The translations under genes were made by a program, and so were the position numbers. 5,418 nucleotides of DNA from an uncultured Oscillospiraceae bacterium (GTDB taxonomy: Bacteria > Bacillota > Clostridia > Oscillospirales > Ruminococcaceae). The DNA is taken from assembly GCA_958403605.1 (NCBI GenBank), contig CATXYA010000152.1, forward strand, positions 1-5,418. The letters run 5' to 3'. Under the pieces are notes generated by a model, which was not told the origin of the DNA, did no database searches, and was given only the letters and a program-made list of their open reading frames with translations. Position 1 is the stretch's first letter, and the number at the start of each line of letters is the position of its first letter. Positions 1 to 5,418 of the stretch are shown piece after piece.

Positions 1-670
1 GGCGGCCCAGGGCCTGCGCGTGGCGGTGTGCTGCCATAAAGATACGGAAAAAGCCGCGGCGGTGTGCGCACAGATCCGCGCCGCGGGCGGCACGGCGGCG
101 CCCTTTGCCGTGGATGTGGCCGACGCCGCCAGCGTGGCGGCGCTGTTTGGCGCGGTGACGGCGGCGCTGGGCACGCCTTTGGTGCTGGTGAACAACGCGG
201 GCATCGCCCGGCAAAAGCTGTTTACCGACCTCACAGAGGCCGATTGGGACGAGATGATGGGTGTGTGCGCCAAGGGCTCCTTTTTATGCTGCCGCGCGGC
301 GCTGCCCGGCATGATCCGCGCCAAGTGGGGGCGCATCGTCAACATCTCCTCCATGTGGGGCCAGACGGGCGCCTCCTGCGAGGTGGATTACTCCGCGGCC
401 AAGGCGGCGGTGATCGGCCTGACGAAAGCCCTGGCGAAGGAAGAGGGCCCCAGCGGCATCACGGTGAACTGCGTGGCCCCCGGCGCGGTGGAGACGGACA
501 TGATGGCGGGCTTTTCGCAGGCGGACAAAGCCGCTCTGGCGGAAGAGACGCCGCTGTGCCGCCTGGGTACGCCGGAAGACATCGCCGCCGCCGTGGCGTT
601 CCTGTGCAGCGAGCAGGCGGGCTTTATCACCGGCCAAGTGCTGGGCGTCAACGGCGGCTTCGTCATTTGA
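1..670 (+). CDS. ymfI: SDR-family reductase, probable EF-P 5-aminopentanone reductase (YmfI-like), 5' partial
   Basis: The gene is cut by the left window edge; the first whole codon is at position 2 and 222 codons are visible before the TGA at 668-670. The missing N-terminus, probably about 20 residues, would hold the glycine-rich TGxxxGIG NAD(P) motif. Visible short-chain dehydrogenase marks are NNAG (nt 191-202), the serine of the ISS motif (about nt 344-352) and the catalytic Tyr and Lys of YSAAK (Tyr codon 389-391, Lys codon 401-403). They are followed by the VNCVAPG segment and the C-terminal ITGQVLGVNGG. The stretch SSMWGQTGASCEVDYSAAK resembles B. subtilis YmfI as I remember it. YmfI reduces the 5-aminopentanone group on elongation factor P to 5-aminopentanol, which helps relieve polyproline stalling. 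The Asn of the usual SDR tetrad is replaced by Cys (VCAKG). SDR membership is certain; the EF-P role is inferred, and a FabG-type 3-oxoacyl-ACP reductase is the alternative. No efp or fatty-acid gene is in view. Confidence 0.88.
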   Translation, partial: AAQGLRVAVCCHKDTEKAAAVCAQIRAAGGTAAPFAVDVADAASVAALFGAVTAALGTPLVLVNNAGIARQKLFTDLTEADWDEMMGVCAKGSFLCCRAALPGMIRAKWGRIVNISSMWGQTGASCEVDYSAAKAAVIGLTKALAKEEGPSGITVNCVAPGAVETDMMAGFSQADKAALAEETPLCRLGTPEDIAAAVAFLCSEQAGFITGQVLGVNGGFVI

Positions 671-723
671 GGGCACGGTGCAGGGAAGAACTGGAAGCGC
701 GGCCAATGAATGTGCGCCGCCCC

Positions 724-752
724 TTGTAAACTGCACCATTTTAGGGTACAAT
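724..752 (+). promoter_or_regulatory. Sigma-A-type promoter of the DUF1858-trmK-Nif3-GNAT-rqcH operon
   Basis: A -35 box TTGTAA (724-729) and a -10 box TACAAT (747-752) are separated by exactly 17 bases, matching the consensus at 4/6 and 5/6 positions. Transcription would start near A759, giving a 5' leader of about 59 nt before the ATG at 818. It lies in the 147-bp gap after the upstream reductase and is the only convincing promoter seen before the five-gene run, so it probably drives all of it. Confidence 0.65.
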
Positions 753-763
753 ACTTGCAGCGC

Positions 764-784
764 GTCCGGCGCCGAGCGCCGGGC
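764..784 (+). other. GC-rich hairpin at the predicted 5' end of the operon mRNA
   Basis: CCGGCGC (766-772) and GCGCCGG (776-782) form a perfect 7-bp stem closed by a CGA loop. A T-G wobble (765/783) and a G-C pair (764/784) extend it to 9 bp. No T-run follows, so it is not a standard intrinsic terminator. It starts about five bases after the predicted transcription start, so it may protect the mRNA 5' end. It is too far from the Shine-Dalgarno site (806-811) to mask it. Confidence 0.5.
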
Positions 785-817
785 CCGTAAATCAAACGTT
801 TTTACAGGAGGTTCTTT

Positions 818-1015
818 ATGACCATCACGAAAGATACCATCATCGGCGATATTCTGGATATGGCGCCCGAGACCGCGCCCGCGTTTTTGTCCATCGGCAT
901 GCACTGCCTGGGCTGCCCGTCCTCCCGCGGCGAGACCGTGGAGCAGGCCTGCTACGTCCACGGCGTGGATGTGGACGAGCTGCTGGCGAAAGTGAATGAG
1001 CTCATCGGCGCCTGA
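818..1015 (+). CDS. DUF1858 protein (hybrid-cluster-protein-associated redox disulfide domain)
   Basis: This is a complete 65-residue protein. The start is fixed by AGGAGG at 806-811, six bases before the ATG. The whole protein is one small DUF1858-type domain: an N-terminal helix-like segment (TKDTIIGDILDMAPETAPAFL), then IGMHCLGCPSSRGETVEQAC and a C-terminal helix (VDVDELLAKVNELI). Cys30 and Cys33 form the CxxC characteristic of the family, and a third Cys is at 45. The family is named for its association with hybrid cluster (prismane) proteins and is presumed redox-active or metal-binding; no reaction is established. There is no signal peptide or membrane segment, so it should be cytoplasmic. 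It heads a run of translation-related genes and overlaps trmK by 20 bp. Family assignment is strong; function is unknown. Confidence 0.9.
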   Translation: MTITKDTIIGDILDMAPETAPAFLSIGMHCLGCPSSRGETVEQACYVHGVDVDELLAKVNELIGA

Positions 1016-1685
1016 CAAAGCACCGGCGCTGGACGCGCGGCTGGCGGCGGCGGCGGCCTGGGTGCGCCCGGGCGCCGCGGCGGCCGATATCGGCTGCGAC
1101 CATGGCAAGCTGGCGGTCTATCTGGCAGTTACCGGCGTGTGCCGGCGGGTCATCGCGGCGGACCTCCGCCCCGGGCCGCTGGCGCGCGCCGCCGCGCTTT
1201 GTGCGGCGTTTTCCTGCGGCGACCGGGTGGAGTGCCGCCTGGGCGACGGCCTGACGGTGCTGGCGCCGGGCGAGGCGCAGGACATCGTCATCGCCGGGGT
1301 CTCCGGTGTCACGGCGGCGGAAATGATCAAGGCGGCGCCCTTTCCCTTGGAAACGGGCATGCGCTTCATCTTCGTGCCGCCCACCAAGCACGGCGTGCTG
1401 CGGGACTTTTTGTGGCGCCGCGGATTTACTCTGGTGGGAGAGACGCCGGTGCTGGCCGTGGGGCGCACCTACACGGTGCTGTGCGCCGAGTACACGGGCA
1501 GGCCGCGGACGCCCACCTTATATGAATGCGCCGTGGGCCTGACGCCCCGGAAGGGGGCGGCGGCAAAAGCCTATCTGCGGCACGTGGCCCTGCTGGCGGA
1601 AAAATACGCCCGGGGCGCAGAGGTGCCGGAACGTTACTTAAAATTGGCCGCCCAGGTGCGGGCGGCGGCGGAGGATATGCAATGA
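996..1685 (+). CDS. trmK: tRNA (adenine(22)-N1)-methyltransferase TrmK
   Basis: This 229-residue protein is close to the usual TrmK length. It is a class I methyltransferase that uses S-adenosylmethionine to methylate N1 of A22 in the D-loop of certain tRNAs. Motif I is ADIGCDHGKL (residues 30-39). The acidic residue of the AADLRPGPLARA segment (Asp56) is the expected ribose-binding position, and RLGDGL (81-86) follows. IAGVSG (99-104) sits where the family usually has IAGMGG. PTKHGVLRDFLWRRGF (129-144) matches the conserved LR-x-WL-x-x-x-GF region, and a helical C-terminal tail follows, as in the family. The start is well bounded: an in-frame TGA at 993-995 precedes the ATG, and the next possible start lies at residue 23. 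No Shine-Dalgarno site is obvious, and the start lies 20 bp inside the previous gene, suggesting translational coupling. trmK followed by a Nif3 gene matches the B. subtilis yqfN-yqfO order. Confidence 0.9.
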   Translation: MSSSAPDKAPALDARLAAAAAWVRPGAAAADIGCDHGKLAVYLAVTGVCRRVIAADLRPGPLARAAALCAAFSCGDRVECRLGDGLTVLAPGEAQDIVIAGVSGVTAAEMIKAAPFPLETGMRFIFVPPTKHGVLRDFLWRRGFTLVGETPVLAVGRTYTVLCAEYTGRPRTPTLYECAVGLTPRKGAAAKAYLRHVALLAEKYARGAEVPERYLKLAAQVRAAAEDMQ

Positions 1686-2431
1686 AGATCCAGCTGAAAG
1701 ATGCGGCGGCGGCGCTGGAGGCCTGGGCGCCGGGGAACACCGCGGAGCCGTGGGACAATGTAGGCGTGCTGGTGGAGAGCGCGCCGGAGGTGACGGGCAT
1801 CGTCTGCGCGCTGGACCCCACGCCCGCCGCGCAGGAGTTTGCGCTGGCGCAAGGGTGCAATACCCTGGTGACCCATCATCCCGTCATTTTCCATGCGCTG
1901 AAACGCGTGAGCCCCGCCACCCCGGCGGTGCGCCTGGCCCTGGCGGGCATCAATGTCATCAGCGCGCACACCAATTTGGACAAAGCCCCCGGCGGTGTCT
2001 GCGAGACGCTGGCGCGGGCGGTGGGCCTGCTGAACGTGCGCGCCACGGCGGGCACCTGTGTGCTGGGCGAGATGGCGGAGACGGCAACTGCGGCGGATTT
2101 TGCCCGGCGCATCGCCAGGCTGCTGGATGCCCCCGTGCGCTACAGCCTGGGCGACCGGGCCGTGCATACGGCGGCGGTGGTGTCCGGCGCGGGCGGCGAT
2201 TACTTTGAAGAGGCCAAAGCTTTGGGCGCGGACTGCCTCGTCACCGGGGCGGCGGGCCATCACGATTTTCTGGACGCGGCGGCTTTGGGCCTGCCGGTGA
2301 TCGCGGCCACCCATGCCTCCACCGAGCGCATCATCGTGCCCGTGCTGGCGGCGCGCCTGCGGGCGGCGCTGCCGGGCTGCCCGGTGCTGGAGTTTTTGGA
2401 GGGGGAGCCCTTTGCCGAGGTGCGGCCGTGA
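1682..2431 (+). CDS. Nif3-like dinuclear metal-centre hexameric protein (YqfO/YbgI family, short form)
   Basis: The protein has 249 residues. The ATG overlaps the trmK stop as ATGA and has GGAGG at 1670-1674, seven bases upstream, so this start is preferred over the open frame that continues upstream. Metal-ligand motifs are in order: THHPVIFH (His65, His66), SAHTNLDKAPGG (His96, Asp100) and ATHASTE (His211, Glu215). These correspond to the dinuclear site seen in E. coli YbgI. WDNVG (24-28) and VTGAAGHHDF (188-197) are further family marks. The length fits the short form; the roughly 370-residue form in Bacillus and Staphylococcus carries an extra PII/CutA-like insert, absent here. Family members form toroidal hexamers, and their biochemical role is unsettled despite GTP-cyclohydrolase-type annotations. 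Coupling to trmK is conserved in Firmicutes but does not prove a shared pathway. Confidence 0.93.
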   Translation: MKIQLKDAAAALEAWAPGNTAEPWDNVGVLVESAPEVTGIVCALDPTPAAQEFALAQGCNTLVTHHPVIFHALKRVSPATPAVRLALAGINVISAHTNLDKAPGGVCETLARAVGLLNVRATAGTCVLGEMAETATAADFARRIARLLDAPVRYSLGDRAVHTAAVVSGAGGDYFEEAKALGADCLVTGAAGHHDFLDAAALGLPVIAATHASTERIIVPVLAARLRAALPGCPVLEFLEGEPFAEVRP

Positions 2432-2874
2432 CGGTGCGGTTTGCCGCTGCTGCGGACCTGCCGGCCCTGTTCTGCTTGGGCGAACTGCTGGCGGACGCCA
2501 TGCTGCCCCTGGAGCCGGAGACGGTGCGTCCCGCGCGGGCGGAAGCCGTGGCCTGGGAGCAGGCCTCCCTGCGGGCCCTCGTGGCCGGGGAGGGCGGTTT
2601 CTGCCTGGCGGCGGCGGGCGGCGGGGGCGGCATCGGCTACGCCGCGGTCCAGAAAAAAGGAAAGCGCGCCCATGTGGCTTCCCTCATCGTCGCCCCCGCG
2701 GCGCGGGGGAAGGGTGCCGGAACGGCGCTGCTGGAAGCGGCGCGGGCCGAGGCCAAGCGCCGGGGCCTGCTGGCGCTGACGCTCAAGGTGGAAGAAAAGA
2801 ACGAGCGGGCCGCCGCCCTCTATGCGCGGCAGGGGTTCGCGGCGTTCAAACGAGAGCTGTGGCTGGATCTGTAA
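2428..2874 (+). CDS. GNAT-family N-acetyltransferase
   Basis: This 148-residue protein probably starts at GTG 2428, overlapping the Nif3 stop as GTGA, with GAGG at 2417-2420 seven bases upstream. It is a single GNAT domain that transfers acetyl from acetyl-CoA to an amine. Motif A is clear: VASLIVAPAARGKGAGTALLEAA (residues 83-105), where RGKGAG is the Q/R-x-x-G-x-G/A pyrophosphate-binding loop. The C-terminal motif VEEKNERAAALYARQGF (121-137) contains the usual Asn125 and Tyr132, the common general acid. A glycine-rich turn (GGGGG, 64-68) lies between strands. The substrate cannot be read from the sequence. RimI-like protein acetylation is one possibility given the translation-related neighbours, but small-molecule acetylation is equally open. 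Family call is firm; start codon moderately sure. Confidence 0.9.
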   Translation: MTVRFAAAADLPALFCLGELLADAMLPLEPETVRPARAEAVAWEQASLRALVAGEGGFCLAAAGGGGGIGYAAVQKKGKRAHVASLIVAPAARGKGAGTALLEAARAEAKRRGLLALTLKVEEKNERAAALYARQGFAAFKRELWLDL

Positions 2875-2910
2875 AAGGAAGCGGGCTGCAGAAAAGAAGG
2901 AGAAAAAACG

Positions 2911-4707
2911 ATGGCCTTGGATGCCGCGACGCTGGCGCTGGCCGGCAAAGAACTGAAAACGACGCTGGCGGACGCCCGCATCGATAAAATTTTTGAGCCC
3001 ACCCGGGACGAGGTGGTGTTCAACCTGCGCACGCGCACGGACAATTACCGGCTGCTGCTGTCGGCGCGCTCGGGCTCGGCCCGGGCCTGCCTGACGAAAG
3101 AGAGCTTTGAGAACCCGGCGGTGCCGCCCTCGTTCTGCATGCTGCTGCGCAAGCATTTTACCGGGGGGCGCCTGCTGGACGTGCGCACCATCCCAGACGA
3201 GCGCATCTTGTTTTTCGATTTTCAGTGCACCAGTGAGCTGGGCGACACGGTGGTGAACACCCTGGCTGCCGAGCTGATGGGGCGCTACTCGAACCTGGTG
3301 CTGGTGCAGAAGGAGAACGCGGCCTTCCCCGAGCGCGCGGGCAAGATCATCGACGCGCTCAAGCGGGTGGACTTCGAGGATTCTGAGCTGCGGCAGCTGC
3401 TGCCGGGCCTGCGCTACCAGCTGCCGCCGAAGCCGGACCGCCTGTCCTTCTTCGGCACCAGCGCGCCGGGGCTGGTGGCCGCCCTGGCGGAGCTGGAGAT
3501 GCCGGTGAGCAAGGCGCTGACAAAGTGTACCGGCGGCGCCGGGCCCGTGGTGTGCCGCGAGGCGGTTTACCGTGCCTTTGGCCCCGCCGAGCCGGATGCC
3601 TGCGCCATGACGCCGGAACAAAAGCAGGCGCTGGCCCGGGCGCTGGACGAGATCAAGGACGTGTACGCCGCGGGCGGGACGCCGGTGCTGGCCGTGGCCG
3701 AGGGCCGGCCTGTGGAGTTCAGCTTCCTGCCGCTGACCCAGTACGGCCCGGAGGCCGAGCTGCGCACCTTCGGCAGCTATTCGGAGCTGCTGGAGGGCTA
3801 CTATGCGGCCAAGGACAAAGCCGAGCGCCTGCGCCAGAAGAGCCGGGAGCTGGCCAAGACGGTGCGCAACCTGCACGAGCGCGCGGTGCGCAAGGCCGCT
3901 GCCCGGCGGGAGGAGCAGGCCGAAAGCGCCGCCTCCGACACGCTGCGGGTGTACGGCGAGCTGCTGAGCGCCAACCTGTGGGCCGTGCCCAAGGGCGCCA
4001 AGGAGGTCACGCTGACCAATTACTACGACGGCCAGCCCGTCACCATTCCCCTGGACGTGCGCCTGCAGCCCTCGGCCAACGCGCAGAAATATTTCAAGGA
4101 ATACAAGAAAAAGCAGACCGCCGCGCGGCTGCTCACCCAGCTCATCGCGGAGAGCGACGCCGAGGCGGCCTACCTGGCCACGGTGCAGTACGAGGTGGAG
4201 ACGGCCCAGGGCGAGGCGGCGCTGAACGAGATCCGCGCCGAGCTGAAGGCCCAGGGCTATTTGAAATACTTCAAGTTCAAGGACAAAAAGCAAAAGCCCG
4301 CGGATTTCCTGCGCTACCGCTCCTCGGACGGCTTTGCCATCCTGGTGGGGCGCAACAATATGCAGAACGACCGCCTGACCCTGAAGACCGCCCGCGGGCG
4401 CGACGTGTGGTTCCATGTGAAAAATGCTCCCGGCAGCCACGCGGTGGTGCTGTGCGAGGGGCGGGACGTGCCGGATGGCACCAAGACCGAGGCGGCCATG
4501 TTGGCGGCGTACCATTCCAGCCAGTACAGCCCCGAGGGCGGCGCCGTGAAGGTGGCCGTGGATTATACCGAGGTGAAAAACGTCTGGAAGGCCAACGGCG
4601 CCAAGCCCGGCATGGTGCTGTACGACCCTTATGAGACGGCTTACGTGACGCCGGACGCCGTTTTTTTGGAGACTTTGCGGGAAAATGCGGCAAGTTGCAC
4701 AAAATGA
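2911..4707 (+). CDS. rqcH: RqcH, NFACT-family ribosome quality-control factor (Rqc2/NEMF homologue)
   Basis: The protein has 598 residues, slightly longer than B. subtilis RqcH. The start has AAGGAG at 2897-2902, eight bases upstream, and [15 protein letters not shown] matches the usual family N-terminus. The family binds stalled 50S subunits carrying peptidyl-tRNA and recruits tRNA-Ala to add C-terminal alanine tails that mark the chain for degradation. Domains in order: NFACT-N (about 1-180, with [23 protein letters not shown] at 110-132), a helical HhH-like middle (about 180-285), and a charged coiled-coil region in two arms (about 295-350 and 395-450, rich in Lys, Glu, Arg and Ala). NFACT-R (about 465-585) follows, with [11 protein letters not shown] (480-490), [13 protein letters not shown] (498-510) and [17 protein letters not shown] (551-567). 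Arg98 of the functionally important Asp-Arg pair is present, but residue 97 is Glu. Older databases call such proteins fibronectin-binding. It is the last gene of the run before the terminator. Confidence 0.95.
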   Translation: MALDAATLALAGKELKTTLADARIDKIFEPTRDEVVFNLRTRTDNYRLLLSARSGSARACLTKESFENPAVPPSFCMLLRKHFTGGRLLDVRTIPDERILFFDFQCTSELGDTVVNTLAAELMGRYSNLVLVQKENAAFPERAGKIIDALKRVDFEDSELRQLLPGLRYQLPPKPDRLSFFGTSAPGLVAALAELEMPVSKALTKCTGGAGPVVCREAVYRAFGPAEPDACAMTPEQKQALARALDEIKDVYAAGGTPVLAVAEGRPVEFSFLPLTQYGPEAELRTFGSYSELLEGYYAAKDKAERLRQKSRELAKTVRNLHERAVRKAAARREEQAESAASDTLRVYGELLSANLWAVPKGAKEVTLTNYYDGQPVTIPLDVRLQPSANAQKYFKEYKKKQTAARLLTQLIAESDAEAAYLATVQYEVETAQGEAALNEIRAELKAQGYLKYFKFKDKKQKPADFLRYRSSDGFAILVGRNNMQNDRLTLKTARGRDVWFHVKNAPGSHAVVLCEGRDVPDGTKTEAAMLAAYHSSQYSPEGGAVKVAVDYTEVKNVWKANGAKPGMVLYDPYETAYVTPDAVFLETLRENAASCTK

Positions 4708-4767
4708 CAGGAAAAAGTTTGGGAGCGGCTGTCACAACAGAGAAAGTGAAAAAAAGAAACGAATTTT

Positions 4768-4809
4768 CCGAAAGCCCTTGCTTTTTGCAGGGGCTTTTGG
4801 TATTATTAT
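4768..4809 (+). terminator. Intrinsic terminator after rqcH
   Basis: AAAGCCCTTGC (4771-4781) pairs with GCAGGGGCTTT (4787-4797) around a TTTTT loop, with a single G-U wobble. G4770/T4798 (wobble), C4769/G4799 and C4768/G4800 extend the stem to 14 bp. The tail TATTATTATTA is T-rich but interrupted. It begins 60 bp after the rqcH stop and lies before the rpsJ leader, so it should separate the two transcription units. The opposite strand also has a T-rich tail (4749-4755 read in reverse), so it could work both ways. Confidence 0.75.
4778..4806 (+). promoter_or_regulatory. Candidate promoter for rpsJ / S10 operon, overlapping the rqcH terminator
   Basis: The -10 box TATTAT (4801-4806) matches consensus at 5/6 positions. 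TTGCTT (4778-4783) lies exactly 17 bases upstream, with 3/6 matches. Transcription would start near 4813 and give a leader of about 316 nt. A downstream alternative, TTGACG (4854-4859), has a better -35 but only TAGTAC after 15 bases as a -10. The choice is not secure; some promoter is expected because the terminator precedes an essential ribosomal protein gene. Confidence 0.4.
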
Positions 4810-4810
4810 T

Positions 4811-5110
4811 AGGCGACTGCGATTGCCCTGCAATCAGCAGGGCACGATATGCGTTGACGCGGGAGGTTGCGGCATAGTACCTCATGCCGGTTTTTCCGCC
4901 GAGTATGTCCGATCAAGAACCGGGCGAAAGAATACTGAACGCAAAGGGATACGTTTGCCGATGACTTGTCTCGGCGAAACCAATGTCCATGCACTTTGCA
5001 CCAGGGTCTGTCCGGGGGAACTGCACTGCGGTTCACCGGCTTTTCTGATGCCAAGGCGTGAAACACCCGGCACAGTGTTCAGTGTTTATCGAAGCCCCCC
5101 ACGCAAAATT
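4811..5110 (+). ncRNA. Structured 5' leader of rpsJ, candidate cis-regulatory RNA
   Basis: About 300 bases between terminator and Shine-Dalgarno site hold no supportable gene and are visibly less GC-rich than the flanking genes. Paired elements seen by eye are as follows. Hairpin A: 4824-4831 with 4837-4844 (8 bp, perfect). Hairpin B: 4870-4875 with 4884-4889, followed by T5 at 4891-4895. Stem C: 4902-4906 with 4932-4936, stacked on 4907-4911 with 4921-4925, with GAAAGA (4926-4931) unpaired on one side. Stem D: 4953-4961 with 4971-4980, one bulged G. Hairpin E: 5012-5015 with 5036-5039 and 5018-5021 with 5031-5034, followed by CTTTT. Stem F: 5056-5060 with 5100-5104 enclosing 5061-5066 with 5082-5087. 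S10-operon leaders are known autoregulatory sites in other bacteria, through L4 in E. coli. I cannot match this one to a named family. Confidence 0.5.
5012..5044 (+). terminator. Possible attenuator hairpin in the rpsJ leader
   Basis: CCGG (5012-5015) pairs with CCGG (5036-5039), and GAAC (5018-5021) with GTTC (5031-5034). A small 2x1 internal loop separates the two, and a 9-nt loop closes the hairpin. It is followed directly by CTTTT (5040-5044). The T-run is short, so this is a weak terminator, which suits a regulated attenuator better than a constitutive stop. No competing antiterminator was clearly identified; GGGGG (5014-5018) could alternatively pair with the C-run at 5095-5100. Confidence 0.35.
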
Positions 5111-5128
5111 TTAAGGAGGCGAAAAGCA

Positions 5129-5418
5129 ATGGCAGTCAAGGAGAAAATCAGGATCCGTTTGAAGAGCTACGACGCCACGCTCATCGACAGCGCGGCGGAG
5201 AAGATCGTGGAGACGGCGAAGCGCACGGGCGCCCGTGTGTCCGGCCCCATCCCTCTTCCCACAGACAAAGAGGTGGTCACCATCCTGCGCGCGGTGCACA
5301 AGTACAAGGACAGCCGCGAACAGTTTGAGATGCGCACCCACAAGCGTCTGATCGACATCCTGAAGCCGTCCAACAAGACGGTCGAGGCTCTTACGAGCCT
5401 GCAGCTCCCCGCCGGCGT
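5129..5418 (+). CDS. rpsJ: 30S ribosomal protein S10, 3' partial
   Basis: The reading frame starts at ATG 5129 with AAGGAGG at 5113-5119, nine bases upstream, and runs off the right edge after 96 full codons. S10 is usually 102-105 residues, so about six codons are missing. The sequence begins [20 protein letters not shown] and carries the S10 signatures GPIPLPT (39-45), the [22 protein letters not shown] segment, and the LQLPAG tail. S10 sits in the head of the 30S subunit near the A site and also serves as NusE in transcription antitermination with NusB. It is normally the first gene of the large S10-spc-alpha ribosomal protein operon (rpsJ, rplC, rplD and so on), so that operon probably continues past the window. 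The long structured leader upstream is the likely site of control. Confidence 0.98.
   Translation, partial: MAVKEKIRIRLKSYDATLIDSAAEKIVETAKRTGARVSGPIPLPTDKEVVTILRAVHKYKDSREQFEMRTHKRLIDILKPSNKTVEALTSLQLPAG

Noticed and set aside
677..737. Inverted repeat GGTGCAG (677-683) / CTGCACC (731-737) considered as a terminator for the SDR gene
   Set aside because: The 47-base loop and lack of a T-run make it a poor terminator, and its right arm falls in the spacer of the promoter. An operator role is possible but unsupported.
284..1108. 274-codon minus-strand open frame across the SDR end, promoter gap, DUF1858 gene and start of trmK
   Set aside because: It has no family resemblance and runs through three plus-strand features; it is a composition artefact.
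1526..1681. Upstream in-frame extension of the Nif3 protein by 52 residues
   Set aside because: The extension overlaps trmK, is Gly/Pro/Arg-rich without similarity to the family, and the ATG at 1682 has a good Shine-Dalgarno site and the usual family start.
2260..4515. 751-codon open frame on the minus strand opposite rqcH and the GNAT gene
   Set aside because: It lies opposite clearly conserved proteins, is made of low-complexity Arg/Gly/Ala/His/Gln-rich sequence with no recognisable domain, and is the expected shadow of GC-rich third positions.
4705..4734. TGACAG (4705-4710) / CTGTCA (4729-4734) stem over the rqcH stop codon
   Set aside because: It is only 6 bp with an 18-base loop and no T-run; the stronger hairpin at 4768-4800 explains termination.
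4695..4877. 60-codon plus-strand frame after rqcH
   Set aside because: It starts inside the rqcH end, runs through the terminator hairpin, and lacks a Shine-Dalgarno site or recognisable sequence.
4854..4880. TTGACG with TAGTAC as the main rpsJ promoter
   Set aside because: The -35 is good, but the spacer is 15 bases and the -10 matches only 3/6; kept as an alternative to 4778-4806.
4809..5066. Minus-strand frames in the rpsJ leader (85 and 63 codons)
   Set aside because: No homology is recognised, and the same bases form stems consistent with leader RNA on the plus strand.
4811..5110. T-box or SRP RNA in the gap before rpsJ
   Set aside because: No T-box AGGGTGGNACCGCG-like sequence and no convincing SRP Alu or S-domain motif was found; a ribosomal-protein leader fits the position better.

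Overview
The window reads as an ordinary chromosomal segment of a high-GC member of the Bacillota, most likely a gut-type Clostridia of the Oscillospiraceae/Ruminococcaceae kind (inference). The evidence is strong GC bias in the coding sequence, strong AGGAGG-type Shine-Dalgarno sites, the trmK-Nif3 gene pair, a bacterial RqcH, and a small DUF1858 redox-disulfide protein. All six genes with a visible start, and the partial first gene, are on the + strand. There is no sign of a mobile element, CRISPR array, tRNA or rRNA.

Layout: (1) 1-670 is the 3' part of a short-chain dehydrogenase/reductase that most resembles YmfI, the EF-P 5-aminopentanone reductase. (2) 671-817 is a gap with a good housekeeping promoter (TTGTAA-N17-TACAAT) and a GC-rich hairpin at the predicted mRNA 5' end. 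(3) 818-4707 is a tight run of five genes: DUF1858 CxxC protein, TrmK (tRNA m1A22 methyltransferase), Nif3-family metal protein, GNAT acetyltransferase and RqcH. The first three junctions are overlaps of 20, 4 and 4 bp, and RqcH follows after 36 bp with its own strong Shine-Dalgarno site. (4) 4708-5128 is a 421-bp non-coding stretch with an intrinsic terminator, a likely promoter overlapping it, and about 300 nt of hairpin-rich leader. (5) 5129 to the end is rpsJ (ribosomal protein S10), normally the first gene of the S10 ribosomal protein operon, cut by the window edge about six codons before its expected end.

Most genes concern translation: probable EF-P modification, tRNA methylation, rescue of stalled 50S subunits by alanine tailing, and a ribosomal protein. 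I see no clearly new multi-gene system. The part least explained by known features is the long structured leader before rpsJ (about 4811-5110), a candidate autoregulatory RNA. Smaller points of interest are replacements at positions normally conserved in the reductase, TrmK and RqcH, and a redox-disulfide protein heading a translation-related operon.
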